From: Sva-07 sp963698435 | GTDB taxonomy: Bacteria; Actinomycetota; Acidimicrobiia; Acidimicrobiales; Ilumatobacteraceae | Direction of reading: 5' to 3' | DNA length: 64,000 nucleotides | Assembly (NCBI GenBank): GCA_963698435.1 | Contig: CAVOQV010000007.1 | Coordinates: 1 to 64,000 of the forward strand | Notes under the pieces: generated by a model | Database searches by the model: none | Told to the model about the DNA's origin: nothing | Seen by the model: the letters and a program-made list of their open reading frames with translations, nothing else | In this document: positions 9,026 through 17,507 of the stretch, piece by piece | Layout: each line of letters begins with the position of its first letter | Numbering within the stretch: the first letter of the stretch is position 1 | Position numbers and translations under genes: made by a program

Positions 9026-9937
9026 TCAGGTGTCGCCGGACTGCTCGGCCAGCATCGCCTCCATGACCTCGGCGAGCATCTGTGAACGCGGCGGCATGCC
9101 CGGGAACTCCTCGGGCGGCGACGGGTTCAGTCCCTCGCCGACCGAATGGAAGCGCTCCAGAGCGATCTCGACCCAGTCGGGATGCGGGAAGATCCAGTAG
9201 CGATCGTGCCGGATCGCGTCGACCACGAGATCGGCCACTGCTGCCGGCGGCATGCCCTCGTCGATGGCTCGGCGCAGATAGTTCAGCGACACCTGCTGCG
9301 CTGCGGTCCGTTCGGGTGCGTCTCCCAACTCGGCGGGCCAGTTGCGCTCGGACTCGGCGATGCCCGTCCGGACCCATCCTGGGCACAGACAGCTCACCCC
9401 GACGGGCAGCTGTGCTGACTGCACGGTCGAGTACAGGCCCTCCGTGAGCGCCACGACGGCGTGCTTGGTGGCGTCGTACGGTGCGGCGAAGCCGGGGTAG
9501 AGCCCGGCCATCGACGCCGTGTTGACGATGTGGCCGCCGCCCGACATCACGATGTGGGGCAGGAAGGCTCGCACTCCGTGCACCACGCCCCACAGGTTGA
9601 CGCCGATCACCCACTCCCAGGTCTCGATCGGCCCGAGCCAGGGGTCGCCGGCGCCGCCCACGCCAGCGTTGTTGCAGACCACGTGCACCGCCCCGAAACG
9701 CTCCATGGTCGCGGCCGCCAGCGCCTCGACGGCCTCGGCCTTGCTGACGTCGGTGACGACGCTCAGCGTCTCGACGCCGTGTGCGCCGACCTCGGCGGCG
9801 GCGGCGTCGAGCGCCTCCTGATCGACGTCGGCGAGCACGATCGAGCAGCCGGCAGCGGCGAACGCATTCGCAAGCGCCAGACCGATCCCGCCCGCCGCTC
9901 CCGTGACGACGGCAACCTTCCCTGGTCCGAGTTCCAT
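9026..9937 (-). CDS. Short-chain dehydrogenase/reductase (classical SDR)
   Basis: 303 residues from ATG 9937, preceded by GAGGGGGG, a strong ribosome-binding site. The cofactor motif TGAAGGIG, the NNAG motif and the active-site PYDATKHA (Tyr-x-x-x-Lys) are all present. The C-terminal 70 residues extend beyond a minimal SDR and include WIFPHPDW. This shape matches the long SDRs common in Actinobacteria and annotated as oxidoreductases of lipid or secondary metabolism. It is divergent from oleA across 120 bp, so the two could share a control region. That arrangement hints at a role in fatty acyl or olefin metabolism, but this is inference. Confidence 0.85.
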   Translation of the reverse strand: MELGPGKVAVVTGAAGGIGLALANAFAAAGCSIVLADVDQEALDAAAAEVGAHGVETLSVVTDVSKAEAVEALAAATMERFGAVHVVCNNAGVGGAGDPWLGPIETWEWVIGVNLWGVVHGVRAFLPHIVMSGGGHIVNTASMAGLYPGFAAPYDATKHAVVALTEGLYSTVQSAQLPVGVSCLCPGWVRTGIAESERNWPAELGDAPERTAAQQVSLNYLRRAIDEGMPPAAVADLVVDAIRHDRYWIFPHPDWVEIALERFHSVGEGLNPSPPEEFPGMPPRSQMLAEVMEAMLAEQSGDT

Positions 9938-10057
9938 CGTTCCCCCCTCGTGTCGGTTTCGTGTGCGACCGTACTTGCTGACAACGCTCGGCGGTCGACC
10001 GAACGCGGGCCGAAATGATGGCGTAGGCTGCGGCCCACCCATGGGAAAGGACCGCCG

Positions 10058-11083
10058 ATGACCGAGAACTCCGTACTGACCCACCGCAACGTCGGGGTTC
10101 TGGCGGTTGAAGCGGTCGATGCTCCCGAGGTCGTCACCTCGGCGTGGATCGACGAGCAGCTCGCGGAAACGTACGAACGCACCGGCTTGAAGCCGGGGAC
10201 GCTGTCCGATCTCGCCGGGATCGAGGAACGTCGCTGGTGGCCCGAAGGTGTCACGTTCGACCAGGCGGCCGCCATGGCGGGCCAGGCAGCGCTCGACGCA
10301 TCGGGAATCGACCCCCAGCGTGTCGGGATGTTGATCTCGACGTCGGTGTGCAAGCACCATCTCGAGCCCTCGGTCGCGTGCGCCGTTCATCATCAACTGC
10401 AGCTCGGTCCCAACTGCCTCAACTTCGACGTCGGCAACGCCTGCCTCGGCTTCATCAACGGTATGCAGATCGCTGCCGCAGCGATCGACGCCGGTTCGAT
10501 CGACTACGCCCTGATCGTCGACGGTGAAGGCAGCCGGTACACCCAGCAGACCACGATCGCCCGACTCCAACAGCCGGCCACGGAGGCCGCGGACGTGTTC
10601 GCAGAGTTTGCGTCGCTGACACTGGGCTCCGGTGCCGCTGCAGCGGTACTCTGCCGGCTCGACGAGCATCCCGAGGCACACCGACTCGTCGGTGGCGTCG
10701 CTCGGTCGGGCACCCAGCATCACGAACTGTGCGTCGGGGATCTCGATCGGATGACCACCGACACGCACAGCCTGCTCGTCGCCGGTCTCGATCTCGCCGA
10801 AGCTGCGTGGAAGCACTCCGGTCATGACTTCGATTGGGAAGTCGGTATGGACTGGTACATCGTGCACCAGGTCAGCCAGGTGCACACCCGGTTGATCACC
10901 GAACGTCTGGGAATCGATCCCGACAAGGCACCGCTGACGTTCCCGAAGTACGGCAACGTCGGCCCGGCGGCGATTCCGCTGACGCTGGCGAAGTCGGCCG
11001 ATCGCATCGAGGTCGGCGATCGCGTGCTGTGCATGGGAATCGGATCGGGGCTCAACACGAGCTTCACCGAAATCGTCTGGTGA
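10058..11083 (+). CDS. oleA: OleA, thiolase-superfamily acyl-CoA condensing enzyme
   Basis: Catalyses non-decarboxylative head-to-head Claisen condensation of two fatty acyl-CoAs to a 2-alkyl-3-keto acid, the first step of long-chain olefin biosynthesis. 341 residues from ATG 10058 with GGGAAAGGA upstream. Catalytic Cys129 lies in GNACLGFINGMQ, which is the OleA form of the ketosynthase III motif. Glu103 in HLEPSVACAVH matches the OleA-specific base that distinguishes it from FabH. His and Asn of the thiolase site appear in YIVHQVSQ and KYGNVGPAA. It overlaps oleBC by 4 bp (GTGA), and oleD follows, giving the complete pathway in one operon. Confidence 0.92.
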   Translation: MTENSVLTHRNVGVLAVEAVDAPEVVTSAWIDEQLAETYERTGLKPGTLSDLAGIEERRWWPEGVTFDQAAAMAGQAALDASGIDPQRVGMLISTSVCKHHLEPSVACAVHHQLQLGPNCLNFDVGNACLGFINGMQIAAAAIDAGSIDYALIVDGEGSRYTQQTTIARLQQPATEAADVFAEFASLTLGSGAAAAVLCRLDEHPEAHRLVGGVARSGTQHHELCVGDLDRMTTDTHSLLVAGLDLAEAAWKHSGHDFDWEVGMDWYIVHQVSQVHTRLITERLGIDPDKAPLTFPKYGNVGPAAIPLTLAKSADRIEVGDRVLCMGIGSGLNTSFTEIVW

Positions 11084-13716
11084 CCGCGACGACTTCTCCG
11101 GCCGGAGACCGAACGGTGGCTGATGCCACACCCGCCGCCCCCGACGCGGAGACCTGGCGCCGGTGGGGTCTCGACCCGTCCTGGTCGCGATACCTCGACG
11201 TCGCAAGCCACGAAGGCGGCACCCACCGCTGGCACGTCCTCGACACGGGCGCTCCGGCCGGCCGCGAGGATGCGCCCACCGTGCTCTGTGTACACGGCAA
11301 TCCGACGTGGGCCTACGCCTGGGCCAGTTTCCTGCGGCGATTGCACCGCACCTATCGAGTGGTCGCTGTCGACCAGCTCGGGATGGGGTACAGCGATCGC
11401 ACCGCCTCGCGCCGCTACTCCGACCGAGTCCGCGATCTCGATGACGTGATCGTTGCGTTGAACCTCGGGCGCAACTCGCCATTGGTGTTGGCGGCGCACG
11501 ACTGGGGTGGAGCGATCGCGATGGGATGGACCGTTCAGGACCCCAAGCAGGTCGCCGGCATGATCCTCTGCAACACCGGGATCGCCGTGCCGGAGGGACG
11601 GCGTGCGCCGGGCATCATCCGTCTCGCTGCATCTCCGTGGCTTCTCGACGCCGTCTGTCGTGGCACGCCGGCGTTCGTCGAGGGAACCGTACGGCTCTCG
11701 GGCCGTCGGATCACCAAGGTCGACCGTGAGGCCTTTCGGGCGCCGTATCGCACCGCGCCGGCCCGAGCAGCGATCGCGGACTTCGTCGGCGACATCCCGC
11801 TGAGCGAGGGTCATCCTTCCGAGGCGGCGATCGCCGAGGTCGCCGACCGCCTGCCGTCGATCACGGCGCCGGTGCTGTTGGCGTGGGGCGACCGGGACCC
11901 GGTGTTCAACGATGATTTCGCCGCCGACCTCGCAGCCAGGTTCCCGAACTCGACGACGCAGCGCTTTCCGGCCGCCAACCACCTCGTGATGGCCGAGGCC
12001 GATGTCGCAGCCGTTGCCGAAACGTGGCTCGCCGACCTGTTCGATGGAAGTCTCTCCGGTCCGGCTGTCCAGGACGCCGATGCCGACGACGCCGGTGCGC
12101 ACGCCGGTGTCGACGACGCCGGTGCGCACGCCGATGCCGACGACATCGAGCCGCTGTGGGCCGCGATCGACGCTCACCGCGACGACGGCAGCGAGGCATT
12201 CGTCGACCAGGCGACGGGCGATGCCATCAGCTTCGCCGAGCTGGCCCGGCGCGTCGATGCCGTTGCCAGCGAACTGCACCGACGGGGGCTGCGACCGGGC
12301 GATCACGTTGCCATGCTCACGCCGCCAGGTGTCGACTTGGTCGCCGCGGTCTACGGGGTCTGGCGCGCCGGCGGCGTGACCGTGATCGCCGATCGCGGGC
12401 TCGGTCTGAGTGGACTTGGTCGCGCCGTACGTTCGGCCCGTCCGGAGTTCGTGATCGGACCTCGTCAGGCTCGGCTGGCCGCTGCGGCGCTTCGCTGGGC
12501 GCCACGAGCGACACGGGTCGATGTCGCCGAGGTGATCGGCGCCGAAGTCGGTGAGCTCCCTGCGATGCCCCGGGCAGAGGATCCGGCGGCGGTGTTGTTC
12601 ACCTCCGGGGCAACGGGGCCGGCGAAAGGGGTCCGCTATCTCCACGCACAACTCGCAGCGCAACGTGACGCGCTGGCAGCGACCTATGCGATCACCTCGG
12701 ACGATCGCCTCGTCGCCGCATTCGCTCCGTTCGCTCTGTACGGGCCGGCGCTCGGTCTCCCGACCGCGCTGCCCGATGTCGACGTCACCAAGCCAGGCGA
12801 GCTGACCGCCGACGCCCTCGATGCTGCATGCGAACGCATCGGGGCGACACTCGCATTCGCGTCCCCTGCCGCGTTGGCAAACGTGGTCGCGACGGTGCAA
12901 CCCGCTGCGCCGTACGACGGTCTGGGGCGCCTCCGGGTGGTGTTCTCGGCGGGCGCGCCGGTGCCCAGTGAGACGCTCCGAGCGGTCGCGTCGCTCGCGC
13001 CGGACGCATCGCTGCACACGCCCTACGGGATGACCGAAGTGCTGCCGGTTGCCGACATCGAACTCGGTGCCATCGAGCGTGCCGAGCAGGACGATGCCCG
13101 TGGCGGAGTGTGTGTCGGACATCCCGTGGCGGGTGCCGAGGTCCGCATCGCCGAGTTGGGATTCGACGCGACGGAACTGCCGCCGGCACTGGACGCCGGG
13201 TCGACCGGCGAGATCCTGATCCGTGCGCCGTGGGTGTCCGACGGGTATCTCGGGCTGTGGGCCACGCAGCGCGCAGCTCGGCCCGGTTCGGCGGGCGACT
13301 GGCATCGTTCGGGTGACGTCGGCCATCTCGACCACGACGGTCGCCTCTGGGTGGAAGGCCGCGCTGTCCATGTGATCGACGCTGCCGACGGTCCCGTCAC
13401 CTCGGTGCCGGTCGAACGCGCGGTGGAACGAGCGCTCGGTCTCGGGCGGGTGGCCGCGGTGGGCGTCGGCCCGCGCAGGAGCCAACAGCTGGTCATCGTG
13501 ATCGAAGACGCCGACGCCGCCGAGGGGCCTGCCGACGTGGCGACTGTCGCAGCGGTGCGGGAGGCAGTGAGCGAACAGGTCGCGGCGGTCCTGACCGTGC
13601 CGAAATTGCCAGTCGACATCCGCCACAACGCCAAGATCGACCGAGCCGTCGTCGCCGCGTGGGCTGCCGATGTGCTCGCCGGTCGCCGGCCCGGACGCCT
13701 CTCGCGTCGCCGCTGA
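11080..13716 (+). CDS. oleBC: OleBC fusion: beta-lactone decarboxylase fused to beta-lactone synthetase
   Basis: 878 residues from GTG 11080, overlapping the oleA stop. Residues 1-325 form an alpha/beta hydrolase of the haloalkane-dehalogenase fold (OleB) with HGNPTWAYAW, nucleophile D141 in AAHDWGGA and H301 in AANHLVM; OleB removes CO2 from the beta-lactone to give the olefin. Residues 360-878 are an acyl-CoA-synthetase-like domain (OleC) with the ATP-binding loop FTSGATGPAKGV (507-518) and YGMTE; OleC closes the beta-hydroxy acid to a beta-lactone using ATP. The domains are joined by an acidic Asp/Ala/His linker containing a 9-residue tandem repeat. OleBC fusions are known from Actinobacteria. 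Genes oleA and oleD flank it directly. Confidence 0.92.
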   Translation: MTATTSPAGDRTVADATPAAPDAETWRRWGLDPSWSRYLDVASHEGGTHRWHVLDTGAPAGREDAPTVLCVHGNPTWAYAWASFLRRLHRTYRVVAVDQLGMGYSDRTASRRYSDRVRDLDDVIVALNLGRNSPLVLAAHDWGGAIAMGWTVQDPKQVAGMILCNTGIAVPEGRRAPGIIRLAASPWLLDAVCRGTPAFVEGTVRLSGRRITKVDREAFRAPYRTAPARAAIADFVGDIPLSEGHPSEAAIAEVADRLPSITAPVLLAWGDRDPVFNDDFAADLAARFPNSTTQRFPAANHLVMAEADVAAVAETWLADLFDGSLSGPAVQDADADDAGAHAGVDDAGAHADADDIEPLWAAIDAHRDDGSEAFVDQATGDAISFAELARRVDAVASELHRRGLRPGDHVAMLTPPGVDLVAAVYGVWRAGGVTVIADRGLGLSGLGRAVRSARPEFVIGPRQARLAAAALRWAPRATRVDVAEVIGAEVGELPAMPRAEDPAAVLFTSGATGPAKGVRYLHAQLAAQRDALAATYAITSDDRLVAAFAPFALYGPALGLPTALPDVDVTKPGELTADALDAACERIGATLAFASPAALANVVATVQPAAPYDGLGRLRVVFSAGAPVPSETLRAVASLAPDASLHTPYGMTEVLPVADIELGAIERAEQDDARGGVCVGHPVAGAEVRIAELGFDATELPPALDAGSTGEILIRAPWVSDGYLGLWATQRAARPGSAGDWHRSGDVGHLDHDGRLWVEGRAVHVIDAADGPVTSVPVERAVERALGLGRVAAVGVGPRRSQQLVIVIEDADAAEGPADVATVAAVREAVSEQVAAVLTVPKLPVDIRHNAKIDRAVVAAWAADVLAGRRPGRLSRRR
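12085..12138 (+). repeat. 27-bp tandem duplication encoding the OleB-OleC linker
   Basis: Two direct 27-bp units (12085-12111 and 12112-12138) encode DDAGAHAGV and DDAGAHADA. They sit exactly in the linker between the two enzyme domains, where length change by slippage would be tolerated. Confidence 0.8.
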
Positions 13717-13741
13717 TGGATCGCGTACTGAGGGTCTGCAC

Positions 13742-14749
13742 ATGAAGGTTCTCGTCACCGGTGGGTCGAGCCTGATCGGTGTCGGCGTGGCTGCTGCGCT
13801 CGTCGCCAGAGGTGACGACGTGGTGGTCCAGCAGCGAAGCCAGTCGGCTGCGCTCGACCGGCCGGGTGTGCGGCAGCACCTCGGCGACATCCGCGACGTC
13901 GACGCCGTCGCCGCGGCGGCCGATGGGTGCGACGCGATCGTCCATCTCGCCGCCAAGGTCGGCGTCGTGGGGGAGTGGGAGGACTACCGGTCGATCAACG
14001 TCGACGGCACTCGAAACGTGGTAGCGGTCGCGAGTCGCTCCGGCATCCGGCGGGTGGTCCAGGTGTCGTCGCCGTCGGTTGCGCACGGTGGCGAGCCGAT
14101 CATCGGGGGCGGGGCCGACGCACCGGTGCTGGGGCGTCGTCACGCCTGGTACCCCGAGTCGAAGGCGATGGCCGAGATCGAAGCGTTGGCGGCGGCCAGC
14201 GACGAACTCGGCGTGGTGGCGATCCGACCCCACCTCGTGTGGGGGCCCGGCGACACGCAACTGGTCGGCCGCATCGTCGATCGAGCAGCGGCCGGCCGTC
14301 TGGCCCTGGTGGGGGGTGGTCGTGCGCTGGTGGACACCACCTACATTGACAACGCCGTCGACGCGCTGGTGGCTGCACTCGACGCCGTCGAGCCAGGTGC
14401 TCGCTGCTCCGGCCGGGCGTACGTGGTGTCCAACGGCGAGCCGCGGATGATCCGCGAACTCGTCGAGGGAATCTGCCGCGCCGCCGGGGTGCCATTCGAG
14501 CCGAAGACGGTGTCGTTGCGAGTCGGTCGTTCGCTCGGTGCAGTGGTGGAACGAGCATGGCCACTGCTGCGTCGCAGCGACGAACCCCCGCTGACGCAGT
14601 TCCTGGCCGAACAGCTGGGCACCGCGCACTGGTTCGATCCGCGGCCGGCACGAGATGATCTCGGATGGTCGCCGGCCGTCTCGATCGACGAAGGACTGGC
14701 CAGGCTCGAGGTCTGGTACGGCGCCGATCGCGGCCTCGCTGCACCGTGA
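13742..14749 (+). CDS. oleD: OleD, NADPH-dependent 2-alkyl-3-ketoalkanoic acid reductase
   Basis: Reduces the OleA product to the beta-hydroxy acid that OleC uses. 335 residues from ATG 13742. The N-terminal Rossmann motif GGSSLIGVG (7-15) and the extended-SDR catalytic pair Y137/K141 in YPESK are visible, with the HLAA segment at 68-71 typical of NAD(P)-dependent sugar epimerase/3-beta-HSD-like enzymes. It starts 25 bp after oleBC and is the last gene of the operon. A strong hairpin follows the stop at 14754-14778. Confidence 0.88.
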   Translation: MKVLVTGGSSLIGVGVAAALVARGDDVVVQQRSQSAALDRPGVRQHLGDIRDVDAVAAAADGCDAIVHLAAKVGVVGEWEDYRSINVDGTRNVVAVASRSGIRRVVQVSSPSVAHGGEPIIGGGADAPVLGRRHAWYPESKAMAEIEALAAASDELGVVAIRPHLVWGPGDTQLVGRIVDRAAAGRLALVGGGRALVDTTYIDNAVDALVAALDAVEPGARCSGRAYVVSNGEPRMIRELVEGICRAAGVPFEPKTVSLRVGRSLGAVVERAWPLLRRSDEPPLTQFLAEQLGTAHWFDPRPARDDLGWSPAVSIDEGLARLEVWYGADRGLAAP

Positions 14750-14753
14750 CTGC

Positions 14754-14778
14754 GAGGGGCCGCTATCCTCGGCCCCTC
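14754..14778 (+). terminator. Hairpin after oleD
   Basis: A perfect 9-bp stem (GAGGGGCCG with CGGCCCCTC) and a 7-base loop lie 4 bp after the oleD stop and end 4 bp before tRNA-Cys. There is no T run, as is usual for high-GC actinobacterial terminators. It probably ends the ole operon. Confidence 0.55.
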
Positions 14779-14782
14779 AACT

Positions 14783-14857
14783 GGCGACGTGGCCGAGTGG
14801 TTTAGGCAACGGCCTGCAAAGCCGTGTACATGAGTTCGATTCTCATCGTCGCCTCCA
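14783..14857 (+). tRNA. tRNA-Cys(GCA)
   Basis: A complete cloverleaf: acceptor GGCGACG pairs with CGTCGCC, the anticodon arm is ACGGC-CTGCAAA-GCCGT with anticodon GCA, and the T arm is ATGAG-TTCGATT-CTCAT. The discriminator is U and CCA is encoded (14855-14857). It reads cysteine codons. Confidence 0.95.
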
Positions 14858-14888
14858 ACCCCTGAGCGGGAACCCCCGCTCAGGGGTT
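14857..14888 (+). terminator. Perfect 14-bp hairpin directly after tRNA-Cys
   Basis: AACCCCTGAGCGGG (14857-14870) pairs perfectly with 14875-14888 around a 4-base loop. It begins at the last base of the tRNA. No T run follows beyond GTTCGTC. The most likely role is transcription termination or 3' processing of the tRNA precursor. Confidence 0.6.
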
Positions 14889-14920
14889 CGTCGCGTCGGG
14901 GCCCATGTGCGGCTGTCGTT

Positions 14921-15023
14921 GCGATGAGCGAAGGGGCCGTATCCGGTGGTTCGGCTCATCGCTGGGGGAGCTGCACCGGCTGCGATGAGCGAAGGGGCCG
15001 TATCCGGTGGTTTGGCTCATCGC
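14921..15023. repeat. 42-bp palindromic repeat, pair A (14921-14962 and 14982-15023)
   Basis: Two 42-bp elements begin GCGATGAGCGA and end GCTCATCGC, with the core CCGTATCCGG; they are 61 bp apart (start to start) with a 19-bp spacer. The terminal nine bases form a perfect inverted repeat. The second copy holds the stop codon of the GH10-like gene on the minus strand. Same family as copies at 18025, 23361, 26634, 33098, 50886 and 60739. Confidence 0.9.
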
Positions 15024-16378
15024 TGGGGCGGGGGACCGGACGGCCTTCGGCGTCGACGGCTGATGGCGATCACGGCGGCGACTGCGCCGAGGGCGGCGAG
15101 GCCCACGAGAATCGGCGCGGCGATCCCGCCGTCGTCGCCGTCGGATTCGTCGACGGACGTGGGCTCGACCGTCGTGGATGCTGCTGCGACCGTTGCATCG
15201 GGGGTCGTGGTGGCCACGACGGGGGTCCCGCGCTCGATCAAGACATCGGCGATCGAGTCGAAGGCCGGTTTCGGAGCGTCGTTCGTGTCGAGCCAGAGTG
15301 CGCCGCCGAATGCTCCACCGGTTTCTGCCGGGATGGTCGAGAAGCGGTCGGTGATGCCCCACGTCACGAAGGTGTCGCAGTTGGGAGCGTCAGCGCACGC
15401 GGCGAGCGCCGACGCGTAGACCTCGGCCTGGAACGCAAGACTGTCCGCGTTGTCGATTTCCGTCACCGGCAAGGGCACGTCGAACTCCGTGACCGCCCAG
15501 GCGAGGTCGAGATCGGCGACCCAGCTGGTGAATTGGGAGAAGTCGGCGGGATCGGGCGAGAAGAGATGCGACTGGAAGCCGACGCCGTCGATCGGGGCGC
15601 CCTCGGCGTCGAGTGCCGCAATGCGGTCACGGACGCCGACACACTTGGGTACGGCATCGCAGGTCGAGCGTGACGCGTTGGCGCCCGGAACGATGGGCAC
15701 CCCGGAGGCAACCGCATCCTGGGTGACTGCGAGATCGTCGTAGAAGTCGCTGTAGTAGAGCTCGGCGGCGGGATCAGCTGTCTCAGCCGCTTCGAAGGCG
15801 ATGCGTAGGTAGTCGTCCCCGATCACCTGCTGCCAGATGGTCGGGCGTGGTGCGCCGTCGGGGAGGAACGCGTCGCTGACCACGTCCCATTGCACGACGA
15901 CACCCGGATTTCTCTCGGCGTAGTGCCCGACGACGGCGCTCACATGGGAGCGCAGGACCTCGGTCAACGTGTCAGCGGTCCAGCTGCCGCCGACCACCCA
16001 GCCTGGCAAGGATCTCCCGATCAGATCGTGGCCGCGCACGGCCATGTCGTTCTCGACGGCGAAGTCGACGACCGCGTCAGCGGCACCGAAGTCGAAGACA
16101 CCAGGCTCGGGCTGAACCGCCGCCATCGACAGCTCGCTGCGCGTCGAGACGAGATTCACCTGGTCGGCGAGCAGTTGTCGGTAGGCGGAATCATCCAGTG
16201 CAGCGACGTCGACGGCGGCACCGAACGCGATCCCGGCGTCGTCGGCGAGCGGTCGCAGCGTGGTCGACTGGGCGCCGGCAACGGCGGGCCCGACGGTCAC
16301 GGCGATCGTCGCGAGCAACACGAACGAGCAGTGGCCCCAGCGCGCCCGGCGAAGCGAATTTCGAGTGCGGAGTGTCAT
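15017..16378 (-). CDS. GH10-like (xylanase-fold) secreted, membrane-anchored protein with altered active site
   Basis: 453 residues from ATG 16378. An N-terminal signal peptide (Arg-rich start, hydrophobic 18-32, AVAGAQ cleavage region) precedes a GH10 beta-xylanase-type barrel. Recognisable family blocks are RGHDLIG, WDVVSDAF (164-171), GFQSHL and AVTEFDVPL (nucleophile E298). In normal GH10 enzymes the acid/base block is WDVVNEA; here Asn-Glu is Ser-Asp, and the usual WHSQ after RGH is missing. The tail is a Thr/Ala/Val linker, one transmembrane helix (IAAPILVGLAALGAVAAVIAI) and an Arg-rich end, so it stays on the cell surface. It may be a low-activity or non-catalytic glycan-binding protein. 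The stop codon lies inside repeat A. Confidence 0.75.
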   Translation of the reverse strand: MTLRTRNSLRRARWGHCSFVLLATIAVTVGPAVAGAQSTTLRPLADDAGIAFGAAVDVAALDDSAYRQLLADQVNLVSTRSELSMAAVQPEPGVFDFGAADAVVDFAVENDMAVRGHDLIGRSLPGWVVGGSWTADTLTEVLRSHVSAVVGHYAERNPGVVVQWDVVSDAFLPDGAPRPTIWQQVIGDDYLRIAFEAAETADPAAELYYSDFYDDLAVTQDAVASGVPIVPGANASRSTCDAVPKCVGVRDRIAALDAEGAPIDGVGFQSHLFSPDPADFSQFTSWVADLDLAWAVTEFDVPLPVTEIDNADSLAFQAEVYASALAACADAPNCDTFVTWGITDRFSTIPAETGGAFGGALWLDTNDAPKPAFDSIADVLIERGTPVVATTTPDATVAAASTTVEPTSVDESDGDDGGIAAPILVGLAALGAVAAVIAISRRRRRPSGPPPQR

Positions 16379-16492
16379 GGAACGACACGACCGTAGTGGG
16401 CCGATGCGGAGGCGGCGAGGCACTGTCGGGGCGACCGAGTGCCATGGGACAGGCCGGGACCGGTAGCCTTTCCGGAGGATTCACCGCACCGT

Positions 16493-17467
16493 ATGGCAAC
16501 GAGCACCTCCTCAACGACCGTCGTCGTTCCCGGCACCCATGTGATGACTGCGCTGGTCGGGCCGCGTGACCAGAACCTGCGCCAGATCGAACAGCGATTC
16601 CCGTCGGCTCGCATCAGCGTGCGAGGCAACGAGGTGCGGATCTCCGGCGAGCAGGCAGCCGACGTCAGCATCGTGTCGAACCTGTTCGAAGAGCTGTCCA
16701 CGCTCCTGCAGGCCGGGCAGCAGCTCGACGCCGTCACCCTCGAACGGGTGATGACCATGGTCGGTGCGAGCGAACGGCCGAGCGAGATCCTGGGTCATCA
16801 GGTTCTGCGTGGTGCCAAGGGCCGACAGGTGAAACCGAAGACAGCCGGCCAAAAACGCTACATCGACACGATCGCCGAGAACGTGATCACGTTCGGCCTC
16901 GGTCCCGCGGGAACCGGCAAGTCGTGGCTCGCGGTCGCGATGGCCGTGCGAGCGTTGCAGGCCAAGGAGGTGCAGCGGATCATCCTCACCAGGCCGGCGG
17001 TCGAGGCCGGTGAGAGACTCGGCTTCCTGCCGGGTGATCTGATGGCGAAGATCGACCCCTACCTTCGCCCGCTCTACGACGCGCTCTACGACATGCTCGA
17101 TCCCGACGCCGTGCAACGGTTGCTCGAGCGCCAAGTGGTCGAGGTTGCTCCGCTTGCGTTCATGCGGGGTCGAACGCTCAACAACAGCTTCATCATCCTG
17201 GACGAGGCACAGAACGCCACGCCCGAGCAGATGAAGATGTTTCTCACCCGGATCGGATTCGGTTCGCGTGTGGTGGTCACCGGCGACACCACGCAGGTCG
17301 ACGTGCCCACTGGCAAGAGCGGTCTCGCCGGTCTCGAGAAGACGCTCACGGGCATCGACGGGCTCGCGTTCGTGCGCCTGTCGGGCTCCGACGTGGTGCG
17401 TCACAAGATCGTCGCCGACATCGTGGCTGCCTACGAGCAACACGACTCCGGGCCCGTCGACGGCTGA
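16493..17467 (+). CDS. phoH: PhoH family ATPase
   Basis: 324 residues from ATG 16493 (GGAGG at 16474-16478; an ATG at 16439 frame would add 18 poorly conserved residues). The N-terminal KH-like segment (about 15-70) precedes the PhoH ATPase domain with Walker A GPAGTGKS (137-144), the PhoH block TRPAVEAGERLGFLPGDL and Walker B FIILDEAQN. PhoH proteins are RNA-helicase-like ATPases coupled to RNA metabolism. The gene lies 40 bp before ybeY, the classical pairing in bacteria and in agreement with a role in rRNA maturation and quality control. Confidence 0.92.
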   Translation: MATSTSSTTVVVPGTHVMTALVGPRDQNLRQIEQRFPSARISVRGNEVRISGEQAADVSIVSNLFEELSTLLQAGQQLDAVTLERVMTMVGASERPSEILGHQVLRGAKGRQVKPKTAGQKRYIDTIAENVITFGLGPAGTGKSWLAVAMAVRALQAKEVQRIILTRPAVEAGERLGFLPGDLMAKIDPYLRPLYDALYDMLDPDAVQRLLERQVVEVAPLAFMRGRTLNNSFIILDEAQNATPEQMKMFLTRIGFGSRVVVTGDTTQVDVPTGKSGLAGLEKTLTGIDGLAFVRLSGSDVVRHKIVADIVAAYEQHDSGPVDG

Positions 17468-17507
17468 TGAATCCACAGGCGTGCGTCGCGGCGACGGTCC
17501 GATCCCG

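Noticed and set aside
9026..11482. 818-residue minus-strand frame covering the SDR and oleA
   Set aside because: Only the part from 9937 downwards resembles an SDR. The N-terminal part is antisense to oleA and oleBC and is Arg/Gly rich low-complexity sequence.
12085..12138. Minisatellite or mobile element in oleBC
   Set aside because: Only two copies, in frame, in a linker; best explained as a simple coding duplication.
10822..13956. 1044-residue minus-strand open frame
   Set aside because: Antisense to oleBC with no domain similarity; a product of the very high GC content that removes stop codons.
14921..15023. CRISPR array
   Set aside because: The 42-bp units occur as singles or pairs only, differ between loci, and the spacers are a constant 19 bp and similar to each other. 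There are no cas genes.
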